From contig CABUKW010000003.1 in assembly GCA_902492275.1 (NCBI GenBank), positions 6,852-70,851 of the forward strand: a stretch of 64,000 bases of DNA, read 5' to 3'. Positions 15,482 through 23,443 of the stretch are shown in pieces. Position numbers and translations under genes: made by a program. This stretch comes from an uncultured Peptococcaceae bacterium (GTDB lineage: Bacteria; Bacillota; Peptococcia; Peptococcales; Peptococcaceae). Under the pieces are notes generated by a model that saw nothing but the letters and a program-made list of their open reading frames with translations, was not told where the DNA came from and did not search any database. Positions within the stretch are counted from its first letter, which is position 1. Each line of letters begins with the position of its first letter.

Positions 15482-16429
15482 TTATAATCGGACGTTTTTT
15501 AGGAAAAATTGCGTGTACCGTATCAGCGCGTAAGTAACCATCACAACGGCAATAAGCTGTTCTGCCAGTATGAGACCGTTGCATACAGCAATAAGCTTTG
15601 CATTAGGAAGATTGCATATCGAGATAAATTTTTGCAGCGCGACGGCAGGAATCACAAAGGGAAAGGTGAGCGCGCCGTAGCTGGGATAAAAGGGCAGCCG
15701 CAAAATCTTTGGCAAATGATACAATACAAAAAAATAGGCCCCTTGCCCCAGGCAGATAAACAAGGCTGCCAGCATGAAATTGGGATGGGCCGTACAGCTC
15801 AGATAAGCGGTTAAGCTTAAATTGAAAGGCGCGGCAAAAATGCAGAGCGTAGGCAGCGCAGACGGTTCTACCGGCAATTTGTGATATCGGTAAGCTGCAA
15901 TAAAGTACCACGGTAAAAATAGCAGGAAGCCTATCCAAAAGATATACTGCGCAGTGTGCTGCATCTGAAAATGGGGAGCGACGACTGCGGCAAGCATATT
16001 GCCGCCATAAAGAACATTCCAAGTAGCGAACACATCGTTTAATTGAAACTTACGCAAAAAACGCAGGCTAAATGTCAACACCAGAATAATATGACCTGCG
16101 TTGGCAATCACCCAGAATATAAAAGCGACGCGATAGCAAATAACGGACAGGGCGGCAGAAAATTGCAGCAAGGTCATAAAGAAGGCTTCCAACACGCTGA
16201 AGGTCAGCGGATTTTGCAGCTCCTGCCGCGCCTGCGCCCAGCAAAAGAGAAACTTTAGAATTAATAGCAGCCACAATGCTGCTGCGGCGCTTAAATAAAG
16301 ACAATGGAAAAGGGCGTTTTTTTCCAGCATGTTTCCAAGCGCACTTAATCCTAATGTTAGACCGCATACAGCGATTGGCAACTGGCGCAGAAAATTTAGA
16401 AGAGGATTGTTATGGTTCAAAGTTATCAC
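15482..16429 (-). CDS. TDT-family (TehA/SLAC1-like) transporter
   Basis: A 315-residue protein with ten membrane helices of the tellurite-resistance/dicarboxylate transporter family. The opening LRQLPIAVCGLTLGLSALGNML is the family signature, and GNMLAAVVAPHFQMQHTAQ and LSLTAYLSC are also typical. Substrates in the family include malate, sulfite and other anions. The frame begins at GTG 16429 with no clear SD; TTG 16420 has a weak GGTGAT. parS site 5 lies 25 bases upstream. It is probably cotranscribed with the HxlR gene at 16864. Confidence 0.82.
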   Translation of the reverse strand: MITLNHNNPLLNFLRQLPIAVCGLTLGLSALGNMLEKNALFHCLYLSAAAALWLLLILKFLFCWAQARQELQNPLTFSVLEAFFMTLLQFSAALSVICYRVAFIFWVIANAGHIILVLTFSLRFLRKFQLNDVFATWNVLYGGNMLAAVVAPHFQMQHTAQYIFWIGFLLFLPWYFIAAYRYHKLPVEPSALPTLCIFAAPFNLSLTAYLSCTAHPNFMLAALFICLGQGAYFFVLYHLPKILRLPFYPSYGALTFPFVIPAVALQKFISICNLPNAKLIAVCNGLILAEQLIAVVMVTYALIRYTQFFLKNVRL

Positions 16430-16453
16430 CGGTTTGTATAAGAATTTTGCAAA

Positions 16454-16469
16454 TGTTTCACGTGAAACA
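16454..16469. promoter_or_regulatory. parS site 5 (perfect)
   Basis: Exact TGTTTCACGTGAAACA between the HxlR gene and the TDT transporter. It is the first site after a 10-kb stretch without any. Confidence 0.93.
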
Positions 16470-16480
16470 TTTATAAATTA

Positions 16481-16864
16481 TCAGCAGTAATCGCATGTTT
16501 TGCATTGCGGCGGCGTGTATTCGCTGCATTCTTTGTGATATGTGCCGGACCAACGACAAATGCTTTGTAAAATTGGCACAATCGAGGCGCCTTTTTCTGT
16601 GAGACAATATTCAACGCGCGGCGGGATTTCTTCATATTGCTGGCGTTTGACAATATTATCTGCCAACAGTTCTTTGAGTGCGGCAGCAAGGACAGCGTCG
16701 GTGATATTGACCATTTCTCTGCGCAGCTCCTTATATCGCAGCTGTTTTTTTGCTGCCAATACGCAAATAATACGAGATTTCCATTTTCCGCCGAAAATGT
16801 GCAGACCGTATTCCAGTGGACAGCGGATATCTTTTTCCAGTTTGGGCTGATACATTGGTTTCAC
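16481..16864 (-). CDS. HxlR-family transcriptional regulator
   Basis: A 127-residue HxlR protein with the family start RCPLEYGLHIFGGKWKSRIICVL, the recognition region ITDAVLAAALKELLADNIV and the wing PPRVEYCLTEKG. Cys13 matches the reactive cysteine position of the family. The C-terminus is unusual: HKECSEYTPPQCKTCDYC has four cysteines that could bind metal or form disulfides. An inverted repeat at 16909-16936 lies between this gene and the divergent monooxygenase-like gene, its probable target. Confidence 0.9.
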   Translation of the reverse strand: MKPMYQPKLEKDIRCPLEYGLHIFGGKWKSRIICVLAAKKQLRYKELRREMVNITDAVLAAALKELLADNIVKRQQYEEIPPRVEYCLTEKGASIVPILQSICRWSGTYHKECSEYTPPQCKTCDYC

Positions 16865-16908
16865 ATCCTTATCTACGTCTAATTATAAAGAGAACTGTTG
16901 GTGAAAGC

Positions 16909-16936
16909 AAGTTACTATGAAATTTATAAGTAGCTT
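16909..16936. promoter_or_regulatory. Probable HxlR operator
   Basis: AAGTTACT and AGTAGCTT form an inverted repeat with a 12-base spacer in the divergent promoter region. It resembles the GTAAGTA-type sites of the family. Confidence 0.5.
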
Positions 16937-17026
16937 ATCATTTTATTAAGGTCTTTTTTTTGATTTTGCTCCCGCTTATAATAGGAACAAGCGCAAGGCG
17001 CAATAAAAAATTGGAGGTATCATGGG

Positions 17027-17317
17027 ATGGATGTAAAAGCTTATCTGGAAATTACTATGAAAATCGAAAAAGCAAATCGGGCTGCTGCAGCCGAGATTTA
17101 CAGCAAGTACCGCGAACCATTTTTGCAGGAGATTACAGGCGCGCAGACAAAGGAATTGTTGATTCGCGATGAAGATGTGCAGGTTCTGCACGGCTTTGAT
17201 AGTGTAGATCATGCGCAGGCGTATTTGCAGAGCGCGTTGTTTCAGCATGACGTCTTTGTCGGGCTGCAGCCTTTATGGAGTGCCGCGCCTGAGGTGAAGG
17301 TTTATGGTGTCGCTTAA
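17027..17317 (+). CDS. Dimeric alpha-beta barrel (ABM-like) protein
   Basis: A 96-residue protein of the antibiotic-biosynthesis-monooxygenase-like/DUF1330-like fold. It starts MDVKAYLEITMKIEKANRAAAAEIYSKY and has the conserved ELLIRDEDVQVLHGFDS, AQAYLQS and VKVYGVA. The pattern is a compact ferredoxin-like barrel that dimerises. GGAGG lies 9 bases before the ATG. It is divergent from an HxlR regulator, a context that fits a quinone- or electrophile-responsive protective enzyme (inference). parS site 6 follows. Confidence 0.75.
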   Translation: MDVKAYLEITMKIEKANRAAAAEIYSKYREPFLQEITGAQTKELLIRDEDVQVLHGFDSVDHAQAYLQSALFQHDVFVGLQPLWSAAPEVKVYGVA

Positions 17318-17344
17318 AGTGTTTCTGTTTTGTTAAATTGCAAA

Positions 17345-17360
17345 TGTTTCACGTGAAACA
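17345..17360. promoter_or_regulatory. parS site 6 (perfect), in a 36-bp palindrome
   Basis: Exact TGTTTCACGTGAAACA. Perfect symmetry extends over 17335-17370 with an AAATTGCAAA left arm. It lies 18 bases after a stop codon, where a terminator would be expected. Confidence 0.93.
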
Positions 17361-17462
17361 TTTGCAATTTTCCTGCGGAAATCATCTGGCTAAAAAGCGG
17401 CAAAAAAATTCGCGGCTTGCTTATCGATGTGGTATAATAAAAAGAAAAAGGAGTTGTGTGCC

Positions 17463-17885
17463 GTGAGCCAGAAAAAAATAGAGAGTGGATTGGTTGCGCT
17501 GACCACACCGCAAAATCCGGTGGAATCGGAAATGCTGCAGGATTTGCTGCGTCAGGCGCAGATTCCTGTGCTGGTGCAGGATGAAGCGGGCGTAGGCGGC
17601 TACATGAAAATCTATATGGGCTATTCCATTTATGGCGAAACCTTGTATGTGCATCGGGAAGATTTTGCCCGCGCCCAGGAATTATTGCAGAGTTTGCGGC
17701 AGGGCAGCGAGACGGCCATTTTAGAGGCGCAGACCGATGCCTGCGACGACGCCGAGGCATTTGAAGAGCAGCAGCAAGGCTCTGCGGTGCAGGACGAGTC
17801 TGAACCAAAGGAAAAATCTATCTGGCCGGGTATTTTGATTTTGGCGGTAGCCATTGTGATCGCGTTGTTGGGTATGGGGCGTTAA
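17463..17885 (+). CDS. DUF2007-type protein with C-terminal membrane helix
   Basis: A 140-residue protein. The N-terminal half matches DUF2007 (putative signal-transducing protein): LVALTTPQNPVESEMLQDLLRQAQIPVLVQDEAG, then GETLYVHREDFARAQELL. It is followed by an acidic linker and a single C-terminal membrane helix (WPGILILAVAIVIALLGMG), so the domain faces the cytoplasm as a tail-anchored protein. The GTG at 17463 has AAGGAG 9 bases upstream. The promoter is an extended -10, TGTGGTATAAT. It lies immediately before the metallo-hydrolase gene. Confidence 0.78.
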   Translation: MSQKKIESGLVALTTPQNPVESEMLQDLLRQAQIPVLVQDEAGVGGYMKIYMGYSIYGETLYVHREDFARAQELLQSLRQGSETAILEAQTDACDDAEAFEEQQQGSAVQDESEPKEKSIWPGILILAVAIVIALLGMGR

Positions 17886-17905
17886 TGGGAAACAGAGGTG
17901 CGAAT

Positions 17906-18727
17906 ATGAAAATCGTGACGTTGGTAGAAAATGAAGCAGCACAAAAGGATTTGAAACAGAAGCACGGATTGTGTTTGTACATTGAAACAGAACAGCATAA
18001 AATTTTATTTGACCTAGGGCCTGACGAGACTTTTTTACACAACGCCGAGCAGTGCGGTGTGGACATCAAAGCCGTGGATATTGTGATTATTTCCCACGGT
18101 CATGCCGACCATGGCGGCGGCTTGAGCGCGTTTTTGCAAGTAAATCACACTGCCAAAATTTATATTCACCCCGATGCATTTCTTCCTCACTATAATAAAG
18201 TTTTAAAGGTGCCGATTTACTGCGGGCTGGACACCAAATTTCAGAATAATAAACGGATTGTTTACACCAAAGAGCATTATATCATTGACAAGAGCTTGTT
18301 TTTATTCTCCGACGTGGAAGGCAATCGCTGTGTGCCATCCATTAACAATTCTATGCGGGAAACCCGTGGGAAACATCGCGTAACCGATGCTTTTACCCAC
18401 GAGCAAAATTTAATCATTCAAGAAGATGGCAAAGTTGTGTTGATTGGCGGCTGCGCCCATCGCGGCATTGTTAATATTGTCAAAACGGCAAAATTTTTGA
18501 CCGGAAAATATATTGATGTGGTGATTTCCGGGTTCCATCTCACCGACCCTGTGCTGAGAAAAACGGAAGATACAGAATTTCTTGATAAGCTGGCCTATAA
18601 TTTAAGCAAATTTTCCTGTCAGTATTACACCTTCCATTGCACCGGGCATCGTCCCTATCAATATCTGCGGGCCAAGCTGGGCGAAAAGGTGAAGTATTTG
18701 CGGGCAGGCGATACGCTAGTCATATAA
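17906..18727 (+). CDS. MBL-fold metallo-hydrolase (dihydropterin synthase-like)
   Basis: A 273-residue metallo-beta-lactamase-fold hydrolase of the group annotated near the methanopterin RFA-P synthase family. The metal motif is SHGHADHGGGL; further ligands lie in GGCAHRGIVNI (His) and FHCTG. The EHGLCLYIE-like start and ILFDLGPDETFLHNAE are typical. The ATG at 17906 has AGAGG 7 bases upstream; an ATG at 17885 overlaps the preceding stop. It is probably cotranscribed with the DUF2007 gene. The substrate is unknown. Confidence 0.85.
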   Translation: MKIVTLVENEAAQKDLKQKHGLCLYIETEQHKILFDLGPDETFLHNAEQCGVDIKAVDIVIISHGHADHGGGLSAFLQVNHTAKIYIHPDAFLPHYNKVLKVPIYCGLDTKFQNNKRIVYTKEHYIIDKSLFLFSDVEGNRCVPSINNSMRETRGKHRVTDAFTHEQNLIIQEDGKVVLIGGCAHRGIVNIVKTAKFLTGKYIDVVISGFHLTDPVLRKTEDTEFLDKLAYNLSKFSCQYYTFHCTGHRPYQYLRAKLGEKVKYLRAGDTLVI

Positions 18728-18760
18728 GCGAATGTGTTTATTTTTGATAAATGTTTGACC

Positions 18761-18804
18761 AACAGGATTGCAAATGTTTCACGTGAAACATTTACAATCC
18801 TGTT
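18761..18804 (+). terminator. 44-bp palindrome containing parS, probable terminator
   Basis: The arms AACAGGATTGCAAATG... and ...CATTTACAATCCTGTT match at 21 of 22 positions around parS site 7. It lies 34 bases after the hydrolase stop. The outer arm AACAGGATT differs from the flanks of other parS sites, so the symmetry arose independently. Confidence 0.6.
18775..18790. promoter_or_regulatory. parS site 7 (perfect)
   Basis: Exact TGTTTCACGTGAAACA, about 490 bases upstream of parA. Confidence 0.93.
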
Positions 18805-18900
18805 GAGAACTGAGAATTGAAATACAATCATAACGCCATTATGATTGCAATGGATAGGTTTAGTTTTATGCGCTGGTTCAATTATTTTTTTGTTTCATAG

Positions 18901-18930
18901 ACAGTCGTTCTATTTGAGCGGCTGTTTTTT
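18901..18930 (+). terminator. Probable terminator upstream of parA
   Basis: ACAGTCG pairs with CGGCTGT and is followed by TTTTTT. The rest of the 18728-19281 gap is AT-rich, with no convincing gene and a TATAAT at 19188-19193. Confidence 0.65.
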
Positions 18931-19215
18931 ATATGCGGTAAAAAATTTCTTCATTACTATAAATTTTTTGACCCCGTATTTTTGTCTGTAACGCCGAAAA
19001 ATTTGTCACGCGATAAATAAGTCATAAAAAGATAGTCAGCCTGCGAAATCGAAAAATTTGGCGTCAGAAAAAATTTGACTGCTTTGAAGAAAAATCTGGG
19101 GCGGCGTTTTTTTCGAAAATCAAAAATATTTTTTAAATTCGCAAAATTTTTTCGCGGTTTGCTATATTCAGCAGAGAAATTTTCCTTTATAATAGAATTA
19201 AAATAAAAACAAAAA

Positions 19216-19231
19216 TGTTTCACGTGAAACA
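19216..19231. promoter_or_regulatory. parS site 8 (perfect), in the parA leader
   Basis: Exact TGTTTCACGTGAAACA between a TATAAT (19188-19193) and the parA SD (AAGGAG at 19268). ParB bound here would sit on the start of the parA transcript. Confidence 0.93.
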
Positions 19232-19281
19232 TTTGCAAATTTTGCGAGAAAAATCATGCATCCTGATAAGGAGTGAATCGT

Positions 19282-20040
19282 ATGGGAAAAGTGATTGTTG
19301 TTGCCAATCAGAAGGGCGGCGTAGCCAAAACGACAACGTCGGTCAATTTGGCTGCGTGTCTGGCCCATTATAAAAAGAAAGTGTTGCTCATTGATTTAGA
19401 TCCGCAGGGCAATGCCAGCAGCGGGCTGGGTATCAATAAAAATGGGTTGGAACATTCGTCTTATGATGTGCTGGTGAATTTTGTACCCATTGATAAAATT
19501 ACGGTGGAAGTTAATAAAAAATTATCGGTATTGCCCGCGAAGGTGGAACTGGCTGGCGCGGAGATGGAATTGGTGGCGGCCATTTCACGGGAAATGCGTT
19601 TGAAAAATGCGTTGGACGATGTGAAAGACAACTATGATTACATCATCATTGATACGCCGCCTTCCTTGGGGTTGCTCACGTTGAATGCGCTCACAGCAGC
19701 CGATACCTTTTTGGTGCCCATTCAATGTGAATATTATGCGCTGGAAGGATTGAGCCAACTGCTGAGCACCATTAAACTGGTACAGAAAAATCTCAATCCT
19801 GGTTTGCAGATGGAAGGCATTCTGCTCACTATGTACGATAACCGCACCAATCTGTCCAATCAGGTTGTGGCCGATGTGCGGGAAAATTTCAAAGAAAAAG
19901 TATTTAAAACCATAATTCCCCGGAATGTGCGGCTTAGCGAAGCGCCTAGCTTTGGGCAGTCCATTCTGGATTATGACGCAAAATCCAAAGGCGCAGAGAC
20001 GTATCTGGCGCTGGCCAAGGAGGTAATCAAACATGGCTAA
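19282..20040 (+). CDS. parA: Chromosome partitioning ATPase ParA (Soj)
   Basis: A 252-residue Walker-type ATPase that binds DNA non-specifically and moves ParB-parS complexes or, as Soj, regulates DnaA. The deviant Walker A loop KGGVAKTT (residues 11-18, with signature Lys11) is followed by LIDLDPQGNASSGLG and the Walker B-like IIIDTPPSLGLLT. It is small, with no N-terminal HTH, as in chromosomal ParA. The ATG at 19282 has AAGGAG 8 bases upstream. The stop overlaps the parB start (ATGGCTAA), so the two are translationally coupled. It is not next to gid genes, its usual neighbours. Confidence 0.97.
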   Translation: MGKVIVVANQKGGVAKTTTSVNLAACLAHYKKKVLLIDLDPQGNASSGLGINKNGLEHSSYDVLVNFVPIDKITVEVNKKLSVLPAKVELAGAEMELVAAISREMRLKNALDDVKDNYDYIIIDTPPSLGLLTLNALTAADTFLVPIQCEYYALEGLSQLLSTIKLVQKNLNPGLQMEGILLTMYDNRTNLSNQVVADVRENFKEKVFKTIIPRNVRLSEAPSFGQSILDYDAKSKGAETYLALAKEVIKHG

Positions 20041-20938
20041 GACAAAAGGCGGCTTAGGCCGTGGACTAGGCGCGTTGTTGCCTGAGTATGAAGAAATTGT
20101 AGAAACACACAATAGCAGCGACGGTGTGGTAGAGATTGAACTGGAAAAAATATTTCCCAATCCGGATCAGCCGCGCAAAACCTTTGACGAGGATAAGCTG
20201 ATTGATTTGGCCGAGTCTATTCGTGAGCATGGCGTGTTGCAGCCCATTTTGGTTGCGCCCCGCGACGATAAGTTTATGATTATCGCCGGCGAACGCCGCT
20301 ATCGGGCGTCAAAGCGGGCAGGCCTGAGCACCATTCCGGCGTTGATTCGGGAAATGGACGATGAAAAGGTGATGGAGCTGGCGTTGATTGAAAACGTGCA
20401 GCGGGATAACCTGACGCCCATTGAAGAAGCGCGGGCCTATGATGTGCTTATGAACCGGTTTGGTTATACCCAGGAACGGTTATCGAAGCGGATGGGGAAA
20501 AGCCGTAGCGCCATTGCCAATATTACGCGGCTGTTGGCGTTGCCGGAGGACGTGCAGCAGATGGTGCAGGAGGGCAAGCTTACCACTGGTCATGTGCGGC
20601 CTATGCTGAGCATTGACGTTCCTGAATGGCAGAGCGCCTTCGCCCATGAGATTTATCAAAGCAATCTTTCTGTGCGCGACGTAGAAAAAATGGTGAAGAA
20701 CTCTTTAGATGCGGGCATGGTGCAGTGGGAAGAAAAAGAAGTTTTATTTCATAATCGGGCCAAATATAAAAAGCTGCCCGATAATCTGCGGGTTTTGCAG
20801 GAACAATTAGCGGAAAAATTAAGCACCAAGGTCAGCATCAAAAAAAATACCGATGGCAGCGGTCGGTTGATTATTGAGTATTACAGTGAGGATGATTTGA
20901 AGCGGGTATTTGACGCACTGAACGGCAACTTTTATTGA
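20033..20938 (+). CDS. parB: ParB/Spo0J partition protein (CTPase, parS-binding)
   Basis: A 301-residue chromosomal ParB. The N-terminal ParA-interacting tail KGGLGRGLGALLP is complete. The CTP-binding domain has GVLQPILV and the C-motif GERRYRASKRAG, with ENVQRDNLTPIEEARAY. The central HTH (TQERLSKRMGKSRSAIANITRLLALP, then GKLTTGHVRPML) recognises parS, and the C-terminal part dimerises. All motifs needed for parS-loaded sliding clamps are present. At least 16 parS sites surround the gene, and it lies near their middle. It overlaps parA by eight bases. Confidence 0.97.
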   Translation: MAKTKGGLGRGLGALLPEYEEIVETHNSSDGVVEIELEKIFPNPDQPRKTFDEDKLIDLAESIREHGVLQPILVAPRDDKFMIIAGERRYRASKRAGLSTIPALIREMDDEKVMELALIENVQRDNLTPIEEARAYDVLMNRFGYTQERLSKRMGKSRSAIANITRLLALPEDVQQMVQEGKLTTGHVRPMLSIDVPEWQSAFAHEIYQSNLSVRDVEKMVKNSLDAGMVQWEEKEVLFHNRAKYKKLPDNLRVLQEQLAEKLSTKVSIKKNTDGSGRLIIEYYSEDDLKRVFDALNGNFY

Positions 20939-20965
20939 TGGGATTGGCGTTAGATGATTTGCAAA

Positions 20966-20981
20966 AGTTTCACGTGAAACA
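20966..20981. promoter_or_regulatory. parS site 9 (one mismatch)
   Basis: AGTTTCACGTGAAACA differs from the consensus only at base 1. It lies 28 bases after parB. Confidence 0.8.
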
Positions 20982-21202
20982 TTTACCGCAAATGCGCATA
21001 AAGTACTTGCACAAATTGTTTTGTTGCTATAAAATTAAATAAGAAACAGTGTGATGCATATTTTGTCAGCCGCAAAATATGTTTGCGCCATTTGTTAGCC
21101 GAATTACATTCCCATGAAACGCTAGGAAGTGATTCGGTTCTTTTTATAAGTGCTGCGAGGTTGCTTTTGTTGCGAAAAGAAAAGATAAGCGAGGTGTTTC
21201 GC

Positions 21203-21688
21203 GTGAAAACGAAACGGACAGGCTTGTATAAATTAAGCGTGTTGTTGCTGGTTTGTGTGTTGTTAACGGGGTGGGCCGAATTATATCCTATGCGCACTTT
21301 TCCGCCGGCAATAGAAAAGGTGCAGTGGATGTATGTAAATCAATGGTCAGATTGGGAAACACACCATCATATGCTTGATGCGGCTGATGTGAGAGCGTTT
21401 TACGATGAACTGCAAAACTTGGATTTGGTGCGCAGAGGAACGTCGTGGGAAGATATGGACGCTGCACATCATGTGGTGTATGAGGCACACAGTTGTTATC
21501 AAGTAGGCAGATCTGATAAAAATTTATGCTGGGCAAATTTTTATCTTGCTGATGATGGGTTTCTCTTGCTCTCAGTCAGTAACCAGTTTGTCAGCAATCA
21601 ATTTGTTCTTTATGAAGACGTCAGTGGAAATTATGATGAGTTTTTTTCGTTGGTGCGGCAGTTGGATGAAAAATCTCAGCTAGAATAA
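21203..21688 (+). CDS. Exported protein of unknown function
   Basis: A 161-residue protein with an N-terminal signal or anchor (KLSVLLLVCVLLTGWAELYP) and a soluble domain I do not recognise. That domain has VRAFYDELQNLDLVRRG and a beta-rich CYQVGRSDKNLCWANFYLADDGFLLLSV. The GTG at 21203 has GCGAGG 8 bases upstream; earlier in-frame starts add residues with no SD. A short direct repeat (VSNQF VSNQF) occurs near residue 130. parS site 10 follows within 10 bases of its stop. Confidence 0.65.
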   Translation: MKTKRTGLYKLSVLLLVCVLLTGWAELYPMRTFPPAIEKVQWMYVNQWSDWETHHHMLDAADVRAFYDELQNLDLVRRGTSWEDMDAAHHVVYEAHSCYQVGRSDKNLCWANFYLADDGFLLLSVSNQFVSNQFVLYEDVSGNYDEFFSLVRQLDEKSQLE

Positions 21689-21697
21689 TTTTGCAAA

Positions 21698-21713
21698 TGT
21701 TTCACGTGAAACA
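21698..21713. promoter_or_regulatory. parS site 10 (perfect)
   Basis: Exact TGTTTCACGTGAAACA, starting 20 bases upstream of the ATG of the Cdd1-like gene and directly before its SD. Confidence 0.93.
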
Positions 21714-21732
21714 TCTGAAGGGAGCGATGTAA

Positions 21733-21984
21733 ATGGGTGAGTTGCGACAGATTCCCGGTGTGGGAAAAACGACCGAGCAGGATTTATTGGCCATCGGTTA
21801 TAGGGATATTGCTTCCTTGCGCGGCGCTGATCCGCAGGAAATGTATGAACAGGAATGTATCCGCAAGGGAGTGCAGGTAGACCGTTGTGTGCTTTATGTG
21901 TATCGCTGTGCCGTGTATTATGCCAATACGCCGCCGGAAGAACGAAATCCGGAGCTGCTCAAGTGGTGGAATTGGAAGGATTGA
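21733..21984 (+). CDS. Cdd1-family helix-hairpin-helix protein
   Basis: An 83-residue protein of the Cdd1 / 'pathogenicity locus' family. The first part is a helix-hairpin-helix motif, LRQIPGVGKTTEQDLLAIGYRDIASLRG, which binds DNA non-specifically. The rest carries the family motif DPQEMYEQECIRKG, DRCVLYVYRCAVYYA and a C-terminal PELLKWWNWKD. AGGGAG lies 9 bases before the ATG. Family function is not established. Its leader carries parS site 10. Confidence 0.88.
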   Translation: MGELRQIPGVGKTTEQDLLAIGYRDIASLRGADPQEMYEQECIRKGVQVDRCVLYVYRCAVYYANTPPEERNPELLKWWNWKD

Positions 21985-22022
21985 AAAAATAATTCCAATG
22001 CAACATAGAAAGGAGATTTTTT

Positions 22023-22610
22023 ATGAGAAATGAAATGCGAGGGTTTTTCTTTTTAAGCTATGCGTTGATTTGCGTCTGTATGAGTTATTTGTGTGGCGGG
22101 CTTTATTACGGCGGTGGTTTATGGGCAGGTCTAGCAGTTATTTTTTTGATTATCGGCGTGGTCTTTCTCTCCAATGCCAGAGATTCCAAAACAACGAAGA
22201 ATAACAGGAAAAAGCCGGATATATTATGCGTGGGACAGGCTTGGACGGAGTTTAATTGTTTTCAGTTAAAGGTGGACAATGTTGCTGTGAAAAAGGCTGA
22301 GGATGGTCGTCGGCTTGGTACCGCTATGTTTCACGTGGAAAACTGGCTGACCGTGCCAACGCAGGGCGAAAATAAGCTATCGGTGCAAATGGAGGCCATT
22401 GCGGAGCAAGGCAATCACAGCGTGGAACTGGAAGTGTTAAACGCAAGCGGCGTTGAAGTGGCGGCAGGTGAACAACAGCAAGCAGCTTATACCATTGTGC
22501 TGCCGGAAAAAGCAGCGCGAATACTGTTGACCTTTTCCGTGACAGTTGAGCAGGATGGCAAGGTGTATCGGCAAAAGTATGAATTTTATCCGGCGCACTA
22601 CGAAAGATGA
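22023..22610 (+). CDS. Membrane-anchored beta-sandwich protein, unknown function
   Basis: A 195-residue protein with two N-terminal membrane helices (FFFLSYALICVCMSYLCGG and LWAGLAVIFLIIGVVFL). A beta-rich domain follows: FNCFQLKVDNVAVKK, LSVQMEAIAEQGNHSVELEV and TFSVTVEQDGKVYRQKYEF. It resembles FxLYD- or Ig-like accessory domains, but the match is too weak to name. AAAGGAG precedes the ATG. A degenerate parS (TGTTTCACGTGGAAAA, two mismatches, 22327-22342) falls in the coding sequence and may be chance. Confidence 0.65.
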   Translation: MRNEMRGFFFLSYALICVCMSYLCGGLYYGGGLWAGLAVIFLIIGVVFLSNARDSKTTKNNRKKPDILCVGQAWTEFNCFQLKVDNVAVKKAEDGRRLGTAMFHVENWLTVPTQGENKLSVQMEAIAEQGNHSVELEVLNASGVEVAAGEQQQAAYTIVLPEKAARILLTFSVTVEQDGKVYRQKYEFYPAHYER

Positions 22611-22710
22611 TGCAGGCGTTATATTTGATTGTTGCGCTGTTGTTGCGTTATCGTTATGTGGAGAAAGGGTTTATAAGCGCATGACATTTATTTAGTAGGA
22701 AAATTGCAAA

Positions 22711-22726
22711 TGTTTTACGTGAAACA
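22711..22726. promoter_or_regulatory. parS site 11 (one mismatch)
   Basis: TGTTTTACGTGAAACA has C6 changed to T. The TTGCAAA / TTTGCAA flanks are fully symmetric. Confidence 0.8.
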
Positions 22727-22769
22727 TTTGCAAAACGAATGCAGTAATGCTGCCTGTTGGATAAAAAGT

Positions 22770-22794
22770 ATTACGATTTGTTGTAAATCGTAAT
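22770..22794. promoter_or_regulatory. Perfect inverted repeat upstream of the antitoxin gene
   Basis: ATTACGATTT, a 5-base spacer and AAATCGTAAT form perfect 10-base arms 60 bases upstream of the antitoxin ATG. Position and symmetry fit the autoregulatory operator of a Phd/YefM antitoxin. Confidence 0.7.
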
Positions 22795-22854
22795 GCTGTA
22801 ATTGATTTTCTTGTTCTTTTTGCATATAGCAAAGAAAAAAGTGGAGGTGGCAGC

Positions 22855-23178
22855 ATGGCAATTGCAGCGGGATTATTAAAAAGTTTGGTGCCTATTACAC
22901 AATTCAATCGTGGGCAGGCTTCGAAAATTTTTGACAGACTTCGCACAGAACCGCAATTAATTGTTTTGAAAAATAATCAGCCTTCGGCAGTCATATTATC
23001 GCCACAGGAATATGAACGGCTGCTGGAAGTGGAGGAAGATTATTTATTATTATTAGAGGCCAATGAACGTTTAAAAAATAACAATGGAAAGCCAGCGCAA
23101 TCGTTGGCGAGTGTGATGGCAGAATTGAATATTACGGAAGAAGATTTGGCAAGCGCGGAGGATGTGGAGTTTGAATGA
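22855..23178 (+). CDS. Phd/YefM-family antitoxin
   Basis: A 107-residue type II antitoxin. The N-terminal Phd/YefM DNA-binding and dimer domain is clear: LVPITQFNRGQASKIFDRL, then QLIVLKNNQPSAVILSPQEYERLLE. The acidic C-terminal tail (AELNITEEDLASAEDVEFE) is the usual disordered toxin-binding part. GGAGG lies 7 bases before the ATG. Its stop overlaps the start of the decayed toxin gene (GAATGA). With the toxin broken, it now probably acts only as a repressor or as an anti-toxin against related toxins (inference). Confidence 0.9.
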   Translation: MAIAAGLLKSLVPITQFNRGQASKIFDRLRTEPQLIVLKNNQPSAVILSPQEYERLLEVEEDYLLLLEANERLKNNNGKPAQSLASVMAELNITEEDLASAEDVEFE

Positions 23179-23383
23179 ACTGGACTGTTGAGTTTCAAAA
23201 GAAGCGAAACAAGATTTAAAAAGATTAGATGGTTCGGTGCGTGATCAAGTTTTGAAGGGCATTCGTGTTGTATATAAAGTAGAGATGGAAGCGACTACGA
23301 TGAAGATCATTGTAATTTCAGCACGTACAGATGAGCAGGTGTATAAAGAAGCGTTGATGCGCAGGGAAAAATATAATATGTAA
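23175..23383 (+). pseudogene. RelE/ParE-family toxin pseudogene (frameshift and internal deletion)
   Basis: The ATG overlaps the antitoxin stop. Frame 1 reads MNWTVEFQKKRNKI and then stops. Removing one base at about 23200 restores a RelE-like reading: AKQDLKRLDGSVRDQVLKGI, then RVVYKVE, MKIIVISARTDEQVYKEA and RREKYNM. A normal toxin has about 30 more residues between LKGIR and GIRVVYK, so an internal segment is missing at a point where GIR occurs on both sides. Two independent lesions make it a true pseudogene rather than one sequencing error. Confidence 0.88.
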
Positions 23384-23443
23384 ATGTAGAATTGCAAAGA
23401 GGGCGGACAACCATATTGATTGTTCGCCCTCTTTTGTAGTTTC

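Noticed and set aside
18957..19238. Minus-strand frame of 93 codons starting MQMFHVKHF
   Set aside because: Its start is the parS palindrome, which reads MFHVKHL or NVSRET in many frames across the window. It has no SD and no domain pattern.
22327..22342. Degenerate parS inside the 22023 gene
   Set aside because: Two mismatches break the palindrome and it lies in a coding region with normal codons, so it was not counted in the array.
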